A stretch of 64,000 nucleotides of DNA from an uncultured Burkholderiales bacterium (GTDB lineage Bacteria; Pseudomonadota; Gammaproteobacteria; Burkholderiales; Burkholderiaceae_C). Where the stretch lies: contig CAIJQQ010000005.1 of assembly GCA_903822825.1 (NCBI GenBank), positions 1-64,000 of the forward strand, read 5' to 3'. The notes under the pieces are model-generated. The model was not told the DNA's origin and did not search any database. It was given only the letters and a program-made list of their open reading frames with translations. Within the stretch, counting starts at the first letter, position 1; the number at the start of each line of letters is the position of its first letter. Made by a program: the position numbers and the translations under genes. Shown here piece by piece: positions 15,216 through 23,159 of this stretch.

Positions 15216-16631
15216 TTACAGCGAGTAATACATGTCGTACTCGACGGGAGACACTTCCACGCGAGCGCGGTTGACTTCGATCATCTTCAAGTCGATGTAA
15301 GCGTCGATCCACGCATCGGTGAACACGCCACCCTTGGTCAAGAAGGCGCGGTCTGCGTTCAGTGCGTCCAGGGCCTGGTCCAAGCTGGAGCAAACGGTCG
15401 GCACCAACTTGTCTTCTTCTGGAGGCAGGTGGTACAGGTCCTTGGAAGCCGCTTCGCCGGGATGGATCTTGTTTTCGATGCCATCCAAGCCAGCCATCAA
15501 CAAGGCCGCGAAGCCCAGGTAAGGGTTGCACAATGGATCGGGGAAGCGGGCTTCCACGCGGCGGCCCTTATCGCTGGCGACGTTGGGAATGCGGATTGAA
15601 GCGGAGCGGTTCTTGGCGGAGTAAGCCAATTTCACTGGGGCTTCAAAGTGAGGCACCAGACGCTTGTAGCTGTTCGTGCCAGGGTTGGTGATCGCGTTCA
15701 GGGCACGGGCGTGCTTGATGATGCCGCCGATGTAGAACAGTGCCAGTTCAGACAGGCCAGCGTAGCCGTTGCCTGCGAACAGGTTCTTGCCGTCTTTCCA
15801 GATGGACTGGTGAACGTGCATGCCAGAGCCGTTGTCGCCAGCGTAAGGCTTGGGCATGAACGTGGCGGTTTTGCCGTAGGCGTTGGCCACGTTGTGGATC
15901 ACGTACTTTTGCAGCAGTGTCCAGTCGGCGCGCTCGACCAAGGTCGAAAAGCGTGTGCCGATTTCGCACTGACCCGCGCCAGCCACTTCGTGGTGGTGCA
16001 CTTCAACTGGGATGCCCACGGATTCGAGGATCAGGGACATCTCGCTGCGCATGTCGTGCGTGCTGTCAACGGGAGGCACGGGGAAGTAGCCGCCCTTGAC
16101 ACGAGGACGGTGGCCGGAGTTGCCGCCTTCGATTTTGGTGCCGCTGTTCCAAGGGCCTTCGGCTTCGTCGATGGCGTAGAACGTGTTGTTCGGCTCTGTG
16201 CTCCAACGCACGTCGTCAAACAAGAAGAATTCAGGTTCTGGACCGAAGTAGGCGGTGTCGCCCAGGCCAGACTGCTTGAGGTAAGTCTCAGCGCGCTTGG
16301 CGATCGAACGGGGGTCACGCTCGTAGGCCTTGCCGTCTGTAGGCTCGATCACGTCGCAGATCATGACCAAAGTCACTTCTTCGAAGAAGGGGTCGATGAT
16401 GGCGCTGTTGGGATCGGGCATCAACAGCATGTCGGAGGCTTCGATGCCCTTCCAACCGGCGATCGAAGAGCCATCAAAGGCTTGACCGTCTTCAAACTTG
16501 CTTTCGTCAAACTGCGACACGGGCGCAGTGATGTGCTGCCACTTGCCACGGGTATCGGTGAAACGGAAGTCAACGAACTTGACTTCGTTCTCTTTCACCA
16601 TCTTCATCACGTCTGCGACGGTCTTGGCCAT
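15216..16631 (-). CDS. glnA: glutamine synthetase type I
   Basis: A 471-residue GSI enzyme that makes glutamine from glutamate, ammonia and ATP. The blocks seen are [51 protein letters not shown] (metal and ammonium sites), [24 protein letters not shown] and the adenylylation site DLYHLPPEE (Tyr). Full length. AGGAG precedes the ATG. The upstream region has a sigma-54 promoter and two NtrC sites, so it is induced by nitrogen limitation. It is the first gene of the nitrogen operon, with a strong terminator just after its stop. Confidence 0.98.
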   Translation of the reverse strand: MAKTVADVMKMVKENEVKFVDFRFTDTRGKWQHITAPVSQFDESKFEDGQAFDGSSIAGWKGIEASDMLLMPDPNSAIIDPFFEEVTLVMICDVIEPTDGKAYERDPRSIAKRAETYLKQSGLGDTAYFGPEPEFFLFDDVRWSTEPNNTFYAIDEAEGPWNSGTKIEGGNSGHRPRVKGGYFPVPPVDSTHDMRSEMSLILESVGIPVEVHHHEVAGAGQCEIGTRFSTLVERADWTLLQKYVIHNVANAYGKTATFMPKPYAGDNGSGMHVHQSIWKDGKNLFAGNGYAGLSELALFYIGGIIKHARALNAITNPGTNSYKRLVPHFEAPVKLAYSAKNRSASIRIPNVASDKGRRVEARFPDPLCNPYLGFAALLMAGLDGIENKIHPGEAASKDLYHLPPEEDKLVPTVCSSLDQALDALNADRAFLTKGGVFTDAWIDAYIDLKMIEVNRARVEVSPVEYDMYYSL

Positions 16632-16678
16632 CAGATTCTCCTGTTTGGAAAGGGTTGGGTTAACTCAATGCCAGGTCT

Positions 16679-16694
16679 TGCAGTTTCTGTGCCA
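16679..16694 (-). promoter_or_regulatory. sigma-54 promoter of glnA
   Basis: On the minus strand TGGCACAGAAACTGCA matches the -24/-12 consensus, with GG and GC separated by exactly 10 bp. It lies 48-63 bp upstream of the glnA start, leaving room for a start site near 16668 and the AGGAG ribosome-binding site. Confidence 0.85.
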
Positions 16695-16792
16695 ACTGGG
16701 GACATCGAAAATCCGACCTGGAACAATCAGTGATTGTGCCTTCACACAAGCCCAATTCTGTGCCTGAAGGTCAAAAAATGCTCCGCTGTATT

Positions 16793-16809
16793 TGCACCAT
16801 TTAGGTGCG
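16793..16809. promoter_or_regulatory. NtrC binding site 1 (glnA enhancer)
   Basis: TGCACC-ATTTA-GGTGCG matches the NtrC dyad TGCACC-N5-GGTGCA with one mismatch. It lies about 125 bp upstream of the predicted sigma-54 transcription start, a normal enhancer distance. Confidence 0.85.
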
Positions 16810-16813
16810 ATTA

Positions 16814-16830
16814 TGCTTAATTTTGGTGCA
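16814..16830. promoter_or_regulatory. NtrC binding site 2 (glnA enhancer)
   Basis: TGCTTA-ATTTT-GGTGCA keeps one perfect half-site and TGC in the other. Its centre is 21 bp, two helical turns, from site 1, which favours cooperative NtrC binding. It ends 1 bp before the stop codon of the CinA-like gene. Confidence 0.75.
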
Positions 16831-16831
16831 A

Positions 16832-17695
16832 TCAAACCTGCCGCACCAATTCAGGGCCGTACTGCAAGCCAAAGGGTTCCAAGCCCTGACGCAAGTCGGC
16901 AAAAGCGGTCTCCACCGCCTCCGGTTCACCCTTGACGCCCAGTTCAATGTGCCGCCCCCACTGCGGGTGATCAACGCTGGGCAAGCTGAACACCTTCACG
17001 CTGGGGTGACGCGATTCAATGGCCTGCATGAGCGGCGTCAGAGTCGCCTCCATTGAGCCAAACAGAATCACTGACTTTTCCACATGCGCGTTGCGGCGGA
17101 ACCAGGCGCTGTAGTGCGCGTCCAGCACCGACTCGATCATCGGCCAAGCCATCACCGGGAAACCCGGCACAAAGTGCACCGCGCCACCGCCAGGGCCATC
17201 GCACGAAAAGCCGGGAATCTTGTTGTACGGGTTGCGGATGATGCGGGCACGCTTGGGGAACACCCCCATGTTCAAGCGGTGGATGTTGTCGTCGCGATCG
17301 GGCTCGTAGGGCACGCCCTGCTCGCGCGCCGTGTCCTGCATGCGCTCACGGATCAAGGCTTCGGCCTCGGGGTGCAGCGCCAAAGGCTGACCCAAGGCGC
17401 GGCCAGCGCACTGGCGCGTGTGGTCGTCGGGTGTGGCGCCAATGCCGCCGCACGAGAACACCACATCGGCCGAGGCAAACGCCCGCGCCAGCGCAGCGGT
17501 GATGCGCTCGGGCGAGTCGCCGTGGTACTCGGCCCAGGACAGCGTCAGGCCCCTTGCGCTGAGCAATTCGATCACTTTGGGCAAGTGCTTGTCGGCACGT
17601 TTGCCCGAGAGGATTTCGTCGCCAATGATGATCACGCCAAAGGTCGGCGTGGTCTTGGAAGCATCAAGATTCGGAGCGGTGTTCAGGGAGTTCAT
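16832..17695 (-). CDS. molybdopterin-binding / CinA N-terminal-like protein
   Basis: A 287-residue protein with the MoaB/MogA (MoCF-binding) fold found at the N-terminus of CinA: FGVIIIGDEILSGKRADKH, DVVFSCGGIGATPDDHT and PGFPVMAWPMIESVL. The C-terminal nicotinamide-nucleotide amidase domain of full CinA is absent, so this is the short stand-alone type. It may act on ADP-ribose or molybdopterin derivatives; the substrate is not known. Its start overlaps the end of the EI24 gene by 32 nt, so the two are probably co-transcribed. Confidence 0.85.
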   Translation of the reverse strand: MNSLNTAPNLDASKTTPTFGVIIIGDEILSGKRADKHLPKVIELLSARGLTLSWAEYHGDSPERITAALARAFASADVVFSCGGIGATPDDHTRQCAGRALGQPLALHPEAEALIRERMQDTAREQGVPYEPDRDDNIHRLNMGVFPKRARIIRNPYNKIPGFSCDGPGGGAVHFVPGFPVMAWPMIESVLDAHYSAWFRRNAHVEKSVILFGSMEATLTPLMQAIESRHPSVKVFSLPSVDHPQWGRHIELGVKGEPEAVETAFADLRQGLEPFGLQYGPELVRQV

Positions 17696-18581
17696 GGGCC
17701 GATGCTAAACGCTCGGCCGCGTGGGGCGAAGGCGTCACCGTCGTGACCGTGACATCGACCACATCGCCCTTGACCGCAGCGCCTGTGGTTTCTTGGCGCA
17801 ACTCATGCAAGGCGGCCAGCGCAAAGTGCGCGAACCACAGCGACGAGAACGCGAACACCAGGGTGTAAATCCAGATCGCCACCGGAATCAAAACCACAAA
17901 GGCCGCCGCGAACAAGGCACCTGAAGCCCAAACCAAGCTGGGCGCCGCGCCCATCAGCCCTGTGAGCACCCCCATGCCCAACAGACTGGGGCGGTGGCGC
18001 ATCAACAAAGTTTGACGCTCCTCAGCGCTGGCAAATTCGGCCATCACATCAAACGCCATGACCCGGTAAGTGAGCCAACCCCAAATCAGCGCAGGCAACA
18101 CCAGCGCCAGCGGCGGCACCAACCACAAGGGCAAGGTCAGCAGCAAAGCGCCCAGCGCCAACACCAATGAAAGCAAAGTCCAACCCACGCCGTGCAAGAC
18201 GCCGCCGCCTTGCTTGCGTTGCAAAGTGGCAAAGCGCCTCTCGGCCACCATCCGGGTGAGCGCGGGCGTCATGAAAAACGACACCGCGAGCAAAGACGCC
18301 ACCACCACCACGGGCGTCACAGCAAAGATCACCAAGAGCGGCGCCACCACCATCTTGAGGTTGGGGACGCCCACTTTTTCCAGCCACTGCCAGACCGAGC
18401 CCAGCAAACTCCAAGCCTCCAGCCACACACGTACCTGACCCACCGCCCCGTCCCAAAACCAATACCCCAGTGCCCCGGCCAGCACCACCGTGAGGACGAG
18501 CGGCAACAAGGACAAGAAGATGACGCGGGGGTACAGGCAATAAAACGCTGCACGCCAGAAAGAGTCGATCAGTAAACGCAT
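17664..18581 (-). CDS. EI24 domain (CysZ-like) membrane protein
   Basis: A 305-residue inner-membrane protein with about six hydrophobic segments (for example VIFLSLLPLVLTVVLAGALG, VVAPLLVIFAVTPVVVVASL, LLSLVLALGALLLTLPLWLV, ALFAAAFVVLIPVAIWIYTL). WGWLTYRVMAFDVMAEFAS is the signature of the EI24/CysZ family. CysZ imports sulphate in E. coli, but no sulphate assimilation genes lie nearby, so transport specificity is open. I start at ATG 18581 (MRLLIDSFWRA) and not at the longer frame to 18629. The C-terminal tail is hydrophilic. Confidence 0.85.
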   Translation of the reverse strand: MRLLIDSFWRAAFYCLYPRVIFLSLLPLVLTVVLAGALGYWFWDGAVGQVRVWLEAWSLLGSVWQWLEKVGVPNLKMVVAPLLVIFAVTPVVVVASLLAVSFFMTPALTRMVAERRFATLQRKQGGGVLHGVGWTLLSLVLALGALLLTLPLWLVPPLALVLPALIWGWLTYRVMAFDVMAEFASAEERQTLLMRHRPSLLGMGVLTGLMGAAPSLVWASGALFAAAFVVLIPVAIWIYTLVFAFSSLWFAHFALAALHELRQETTGAAVKGDVVDVTVTTVTPSPHAAERLASAHELPEHRSES

Positions 18582-18650
18582 GGGGGTGAGCTTAGCAGCA
18601 GGTTTGCAGGCAACCGCTGATCGACACACGCTTGAACCGACCGAACAAAT

Positions 18651-19058
18651 TCATGCATCCACATGCCAGTTGAGCACATGCAAGCCCGGCACACGCGCAA
18701 ACTCGCGCACGTTGCGCGTCACCAGGGTGGCTTGATGCCGCAGCGCGGTGGCGGCGATCAGCGTGTCATGCGGGCCAATCGGTGTGCCCGCTGCCTCTAA
18801 GGTGGCGCGGATGCGGGCAGCGTGCAATGCACATTCGGCATCGAATGGCAGCATTTGCATGGGCCGGAGCATTTGCGTCAGTGCCTCCAGCCGAGGTGCC
18901 GCCGCCTCTTGCGGCAGTCGCAGCAAGCCGTAGCGCAGTTCGTATTCCACAATCGCTGGAACCCCTAAATCCGCGGGGCGCACGGCTTGAAATCGCGGCA
19001 CAACATGTGGGTCGCCCCGGAAGTAATAACTGATGGTGTTGCTGTCGAGGACCAGCAT
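18651..19058 (-). CDS. vapC: VapC-type PIN-domain toxin
   Basis: A 135-residue PIN RNase. The N-terminal MLVLDSNTISYYFRGD holds the first catalytic Asp (D5). VPAIVEYELRYGL supplies the conserved Glu, and GPHDTLIAATALRHQATLVTRNVREFARVPGL supplies the last acidic residues. All catalytic positions appear intact. It follows the VapB antitoxin by 9 bp. VapC toxins cut tRNA or rRNA; the target here is unknown. Confidence 0.92.
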   Translation of the reverse strand: MLVLDSNTISYYFRGDPHVVPRFQAVRPADLGVPAIVEYELRYGLLRLPQEAAAPRLEALTQMLRPMQMLPFDAECALHAARIRATLEAAGTPIGPHDTLIAATALRHQATLVTRNVREFARVPGLHVLNWHVDA

Positions 19059-19067
19059 GTCAAGCCC

Positions 19068-19298
19068 TCAAAAGCCCAAACGCGGCACATCGGCGGGCTG
19101 CGGGAGGGTGCCGTCCTCGCGCAAGGGAAAGTCTGCAAAACGACCGGCCAGTGTCAGGCAATCCTTGGGCCATTCGTGGGAGGCATAGGTGCGGATGATG
19201 TCCGCGACCCAACGGCTCTTGGACACACCGTTGGCCTTGGCCGCTTCGTCCACCAAAGCCTGTGTCGCATCATCCAGGTAAAGCGTGATTTGTGACAT
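19068..19298 (-). CDS. vapB: VapB-type ribbon-helix-helix antitoxin
   Basis: A 76-residue protein: MSQITLYLDDATQALVDEAA is an RHH/CopG beta-strand plus first helix, NGVSKSRWVADIIRTYAS is the second helix, and an acidic/proline-rich tail follows that would bind VapC. ATG 19298 is chosen as the RHH strand begins there; an upstream in-frame Met at 19313 has no family support. A tandem 12-bp direct repeat upstream is the likely operator. Confidence 0.88.
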   Translation of the reverse strand: MSQITLYLDDATQALVDEAAKANGVSKSRWVADIIRTYASHEWPKDCLTLAGRFADFPLREDGTLPQPADVPRLGF

Positions 19299-19315
19299 GA
19301 GCCCACCCCTCAAAA

Positions 19316-19339
19316 CAAGTATACGTGCAAGTATATGTG
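19316..19339. promoter_or_regulatory. tandem 12-bp direct repeat, probable VapB operator
   Basis: CAAGTATACGTG and CAAGTATATGTG follow each other directly (11 of 12 bases identical), 18 bp upstream of vapB on its 5' side. RHH antitoxins bind arrays of short direct repeats. GTATAC inside the first unit is palindromic. Confidence 0.6.
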
Positions 19340-19353
19340 TTTTGAAAAACGAT

Positions 19354-20316
19354 TCAAGCCCTGCCCATCAAACGCAGCACCCCCTGCCACTGCTGCGCCC
19401 AAAAGCCCCGGCCGTAGTCGCGGCCTTGCTCCACTTGGTCGCGCACACCTGTGGGGTCGTAGCGCAGCTGAAAGTCGGCTGTGCCAAAGAGCATGTCCCA
19501 CCAGGGCAGCAGCACGCCGAAGTTGCAGCCGCCCAGAACGGTTCGCCCCTGCACTTCCGACTCATGCCCGATGCCGATGCTGTGGTGGCGACGGTGAAAG
19601 CGCGGGCTGACCCACAGGCGCTCGCCGATGCGGCCAAACCAGATGCGCACATTGGCGTGCTGCAAGTTCTCGCTCAGCTGGCTGATGGCCACCAGAGCCA
19701 CAAATTGCCCCGGCCCGACCCCGATGAGCACCGCCACCGCCGACAGGATCAGACTGGTCACGATGTCGTCAAGCAGGTGGTTGCGGTTATCGCTCCACAT
19801 GGTCATTTGCCGCTGCGCGTGGTGCAGCGAGTGCAGCGCCCACCAGCGGTGCGACTGGTGCTGGGCGCGGTGCAGCCAGTAGTGCACAAAGTCCAGCGCT
19901 ACCAGATACACAAAAAAGGCCACCAGAGGCACATCACTCACGCCGGGCCAGACTTGGTCCAGATGCCAAGTCGGCAGGCCCCAGGTGCGCAACGCGCCCA
20001 GGCCTTGTTCAAACCAGGCCTCGAGCGTGAAGAACATGGCCAGCTTGAACAGCCCCAGACGGTGGATCACGGTGTAGAGCATGTCCACCCGAATGGTGCG
20101 GCGGTCGCGCGCAGGCTCCACAGGCCACAGCCGCTGCATGGGCCCGAACACCACCACCATGACGGCGATCTGCAGCAGGCCCACCACCAGCCAGCCCGTG
20201 CCTTCGTAGGCCAACTCCAGCAGGTTGGCTTGGCCCAACCAGACGGCCAGCGGCTGCACCACTTGCTCAAACAAGTCTTGCTGCAAGCCGTTAAAAAGGT
20301 CGATCAACGCATCCAT
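19354..20316 (-). CDS. sterol desaturase / fatty acid hydroxylase family protein
   Basis: A 320-residue integral membrane di-iron enzyme. The histidine clusters are HYWLHRAQH, HSLHH and RFHRRHHSIGIGHE, the H-x3-H, H-x2-HH and H-x2-HH pattern of the family. Several hydrophobic helices precede them (LVVGLLQIAVMVVVFGPM, VPLVAFFVYLVALDFVHYW). It would hydroxylate or desaturate a lipid using O2; the substrate is unknown. It is in the same orientation as the deacetylase gene, 4 bp downstream of it. Confidence 0.9.
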   Translation of the reverse strand: MDALIDLFNGLQQDLFEQVVQPLAVWLGQANLLELAYEGTGWLVVGLLQIAVMVVVFGPMQRLWPVEPARDRRTIRVDMLYTVIHRLGLFKLAMFFTLEAWFEQGLGALRTWGLPTWHLDQVWPGVSDVPLVAFFVYLVALDFVHYWLHRAQHQSHRWWALHSLHHAQRQMTMWSDNRNHLLDDIVTSLILSAVAVLIGVGPGQFVALVAISQLSENLQHANVRIWFGRIGERLWVSPRFHRRHHSIGIGHESEVQGRTVLGGCNFGVLLPWWDMLFGTADFQLRYDPTGVRDQVEQGRDYGRGFWAQQWQGVLRLMGRA

Positions 20317-20320
20317 GTCG

Positions 20321-21169
20321 TCATTGTGGCAAAGGGGCCAAACCTTGCGGGTTCAGGGGTTGCTGGCGAACCCAGTTTTTGTAACTCGGGTGCTCGCGCA
20401 GCGTGGCAAAGCACAGGCCACGGGCCTTGAGGCCCACGATCAAAGGCTCCAGCACCGCCGGGGCCCAAGGGTCTTGCCGCGACCAGATGCCCAGATGCGC
20501 CATCAGGATGTCACCGCTTCGGATGGTCTTGAGCGCTTTCTTCAGCAAGCGCTCGTTGGGGAACTTGTCGCTCGACAGCTCGTCCCCCAAAAAGCCCGCC
20601 TCGGCCCAGCCCACATGCTCAAAGCCGCAGGCCTTGGCCGCACGCAGCAGCGCAGGCGAGGTCTTGCCACCCGGCGCGCGGAACAAAGGCAAAGGCGCCT
20701 GCCCCGTCAGCGTTAGCAGCCGCGCTGCCGCCTGGCGCAGGTTGTCGCAATAGTCCTGCGCCGACCAGGTCAGGTCTTGCCCGACCTGCGCGCCCGCGCT
20801 GGGCCGAACGCGAAAACGCTGCTCTGGCAGGTCGGCGCGCCAGTAGGCGTGGTCGTAGGTGTGGGATGCAAAGTCGTGGCCGCTTTGCGCCTGCTCACGC
20901 CACCAAGCGGACCAGTGCTGGCCTAAGGTGCCGTCGCCTTCACGGGTTTTTTCTTGTGCGGCAAAGAAGGTCACACGCACCTGCTGGCGCTTGAGCACCT
21001 CGGCAATAAAGGGGGCCACGCCCATGTGGCCCGTGTCAAAAGTCAGGTAAACCGGTTGGGTGCAAACAGCGGACAAAGCGCTGCCAGGCAACGCCGAAAA
21101 AGTCGATAACAGCGCAAGCGCCAGCAGGCTGGCGGCCTTGAGTTGAAGCGTGTTACTGGCGCGGTGCAT
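20321..21169 (-). CDS. polysaccharide deacetylase (NodB) family protein, secreted
   Basis: A 282-residue protein with a signal peptide (LLALALLSTFSALPGSALSA). The NodB motifs are YLTFDTGHMGVA (motif 1), DFASHTYDHAYW (motif 2, the two metal-binding His) and LFRAPGGKTS (motif 3). Motif 1 normally reads TFDDG; here the second Asp, a metal ligand in most members, is Thr, as in a divergent subgroup. It may act on cell-wall or surface polysaccharide in the periplasm. Its start overlaps the end of the beta-propeller gene by 17 nt, so the two are coupled. Confidence 0.87.
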   Translation of the reverse strand: MHRASNTLQLKAASLLALALLSTFSALPGSALSAVCTQPVYLTFDTGHMGVAPFIAEVLKRQQVRVTFFAAQEKTREGDGTLGQHWSAWWREQAQSGHDFASHTYDHAYWRADLPEQRFRVRPSAGAQVGQDLTWSAQDYCDNLRQAAARLLTLTGQAPLPLFRAPGGKTSPALLRAAKACGFEHVGWAEAGFLGDELSSDKFPNERLLKKALKTIRSGDILMAHLGIWSRQDPWAPAVLEPLIVGLKARGLCFATLREHPSYKNWVRQQPLNPQGLAPLPQ

Positions 21170-22136
21170 GGTCCAGCGTCCAGACGCCGTGCGGCGACTT
21201 GCCCACCCGAACCTGGCGCACCACTTTGCGGCTGGCGATGTCGATCACCGTGAGCTTTTTGGCCCAGCGCGACGCCACCATGATGAGCTTGCCGTCGGCC
21301 GAGACTTCCATGCAGTCCGGGCCCGAAGGTGCGGGAAACTGCGCCACCACTTGCAGCGTGTTGTAGTCGATCTGGCTGATGGTGTTGCCCACGCGGTTGC
21401 TCACCAGCACATGGCGCTTGTCACCCAGCGCCCGAAAGGCGTGCGCGCCCTTGCCCGTGGGCAGCATCTTGATGAGGCGCGGCTGTGGGCCGGAGATGTC
21501 ATAAATTTCGACCCCGGTACCGCCCGTCATGCCCACCAGCAAGGTTTTGTCGTCCGGCGTGCCGAACACGTCAGCGGGCATGGCGCCTGTGGGCGTGCGC
21601 GATGTGACGGTCTGCGTGGCCAGATCGATCGAGATCAGCTCATCGTCGTCCTGGATGGATGACCACACCGTGGCGCTCTTGCTGTCGATCCACAGGTGGC
21701 TTGGGGTCTTGCCCGTGGGAATGCGTTTGGCCAAGGTGGGGCTTTGGCCGTCCCAGCGGTAAATGTCGATGTGGTTCAAGCGGTTGGCGGCCGTGACAAA
21801 CCACTTCATGTCGGGCGAGAACCGCAGCTGATACGGATCGCTGATGCCGGTGACCACGCGCTGAACCTGCGCAGTCCGCGGGTCAATGAAAGTCAGCGAG
21901 TCGCTCAAGGCGTTGGCCACGATCACCGACTTCTCGTCGGGCGTGAGGTACAGGTGGTGCGGCTCCTTGCCCGTGGGGATGCGTTTTTGCTCGGTCCAGC
22001 TCACCGGGTCGACCACGCTGACATTGCCGTCGAGCGAGTTGAGGACAAACACCGGATGTGCGGCCAAGGCGTGTGCCGAGCCCAGCAAGCTCAAGCAAAT
22101 CGGGAAACAACGGAAAATGCGGTAAAAAACGGTCAC
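21153..22136 (-). CDS. YVTN-family beta-propeller protein, exported
   Basis: A roughly 327-residue protein with a signal peptide (FPICLSLLGSAHALA) and repeated propeller blades: VFVLNSLDGNVSVVDPVSW, RIPTGKEPHHLYLTPDEKSV, VVTGISDPYQLRFSPDMKW, RIPTGKTPSHLWID, MLPTGKGAHAFRALGDKRHV and VRVGKSPHGVWTLD. Such YncE-like proteins bind ligands or DNA in the periplasm; function here is unknown. I favour the GTG at 22136 (VTVFYRIFRCFP); another GTG at 22181 gives a longer, non-signal-like leader that would approach the divergent hydrolase gene. It is coupled to the deacetylase downstream. Confidence 0.85.
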   Translation of the reverse strand: MTVFYRIFRCFPICLSLLGSAHALAAHPVFVLNSLDGNVSVVDPVSWTEQKRIPTGKEPHHLYLTPDEKSVIVANALSDSLTFIDPRTAQVQRVVTGISDPYQLRFSPDMKWFVTAANRLNHIDIYRWDGQSPTLAKRIPTGKTPSHLWIDSKSATVWSSIQDDDELISIDLATQTVTSRTPTGAMPADVFGTPDDKTLLVGMTGGTGVEIYDISGPQPRLIKMLPTGKGAHAFRALGDKRHVLVSNRVGNTISQIDYNTLQVVAQFPAPSGPDCMEVSADGKLIMVASRWAKKLTVIDIASRKVVRQVRVGKSPHGVWTLDHAPRQ

Positions 22137-22192
22137 TGACAGGGCTTTCTCAAACGCGTTCGAGTGTAAACGGCCCGGCACGAGGAATCTTG

Positions 22193-22996
22193 ATGGACAT
22201 CACGCACCCGCTACGCATAAGCGTTCACGACGTCACGTTGGAAACCCTGCAAATCAGCGGCCCGGCTGACCGCCCCACCCTCGTCTTTTTGCACGAAGGC
22301 CTGGGCAGCGTGGCCCTGTGGCGCGACTGGCCCCAGCAGCTGTGCCATCGCCTGGGTCTGGCGGGCCTGGTGTATTCACGCCAGGGCTATGGCCAGTCGG
22401 ACGCCCGCCCCGACGTGCGTGGCGAACCCCGCAGGATGAACGGCGTGGCCCACGGCCGCCTGCAGCCCGACTACATGCACCACGAAGCGCGGGTGGTGTT
22501 GCCCGAGCTGCTGCGCCAGCTGGGCATCGCGCACCCGCTGCTGCTGGGCCACTCGGATGGCGGCACCATCGCCTTGCTGCACGCGAGCCAACACCCCGTG
22601 GCGGGCTGCATCGTCATGGCCCCGCATGTGGTGGTGGAAGACATCTCGGTCAGCGCCATTACCGAGGCCCGCGAGGCCTACCTGAACGGCCCCCTGCGCC
22701 AGAGGCTGGCCGCTTTTCATGACGATGTGGACTGCGCTTTTTGGCAATGGTGCGATGCTTGGCTGAACCCGGCGTTTCGCAGCTACGACATCCGATCTGA
22801 AATCACCTCCATCACTGCGCCGCTGCTGGCCATCCAGGGCGAAGACGATGCTTATGGCACTCTGGCGCAGATCGACGAGATCGCGCTGAGAGTGCCGCAC
22901 ACCCAGCTTGTGAAACTCGCAGATTGTGGACATTCACCCCACCGCGACCAGCCCGAGGCCGTGGCCCAGGCGATTGAGCAGTTCATCGCCCTGTAG
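22193..22996 (+). CDS. alpha/beta hydrolase
   Basis: A 267-residue alpha/beta-fold hydrolase. LVFLHEGLGSVALWRDWPQQ contains the HEG oxyanion-hole region, GHSDGGTIAL is the nucleophile elbow (Ser), LAIQGEDDAYGT the acid region and CGHSPHRDQP the catalytic His. An insert around RMNGVAHGRLQPDYM is typical of a proteobacterial subgroup annotated simply as alpha/beta hydrolase. ATG 22193 has GAGGA at 6 nt spacing. The substrate is unknown. A REP-like array follows the stop. Confidence 0.9.
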   Translation: MDITHPLRISVHDVTLETLQISGPADRPTLVFLHEGLGSVALWRDWPQQLCHRLGLAGLVYSRQGYGQSDARPDVRGEPRRMNGVAHGRLQPDYMHHEARVVLPELLRQLGIAHPLLLGHSDGGTIALLHASQHPVAGCIVMAPHVVVEDISVSAITEAREAYLNGPLRQRLAAFHDDVDCAFWQWCDAWLNPAFRSYDIRSEITSITAPLLAIQGEDDAYGTLAQIDEIALRVPHTQLVKLADCGHSPHRDQPEAVAQAIEQFIAL

Positions 22997-23006
22997 ACAT
23001 GGCACC

Positions 23007-23142
23007 ATCGCCCCGAGGGCGGGGCTCCCACAAGATCCGTAGGAGCGGCGCCCCCGCCGCGATACAACGCTCGCACACCCAAGTCATCGCCCCGAGGGCG
23101 GGGCTCCCACAAGATCCGTAGGAGCGGCGCCCCCGCCGCGAT
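23007..23142. repeat. two identical 57-bp REP-like inverted pairs in tandem
   Basis: Copies at 23007-23063 and 23086-23142 are identical over 57 bp and separated by 22 bp. Each consists of an ATCGCCCCGAGGGCGGGGCT arm, the spacer AAGATCC, and a GTAGGAGCGGCGCCCCCGCC arm ending GCGAT. They lie between the convergent hydrolase and RsuA-type genes. The perfect identity suggests a recent local duplication. Confidence 0.85.
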
Positions 23143-23159
23143 GGGGCCTGTGCAGCCGC

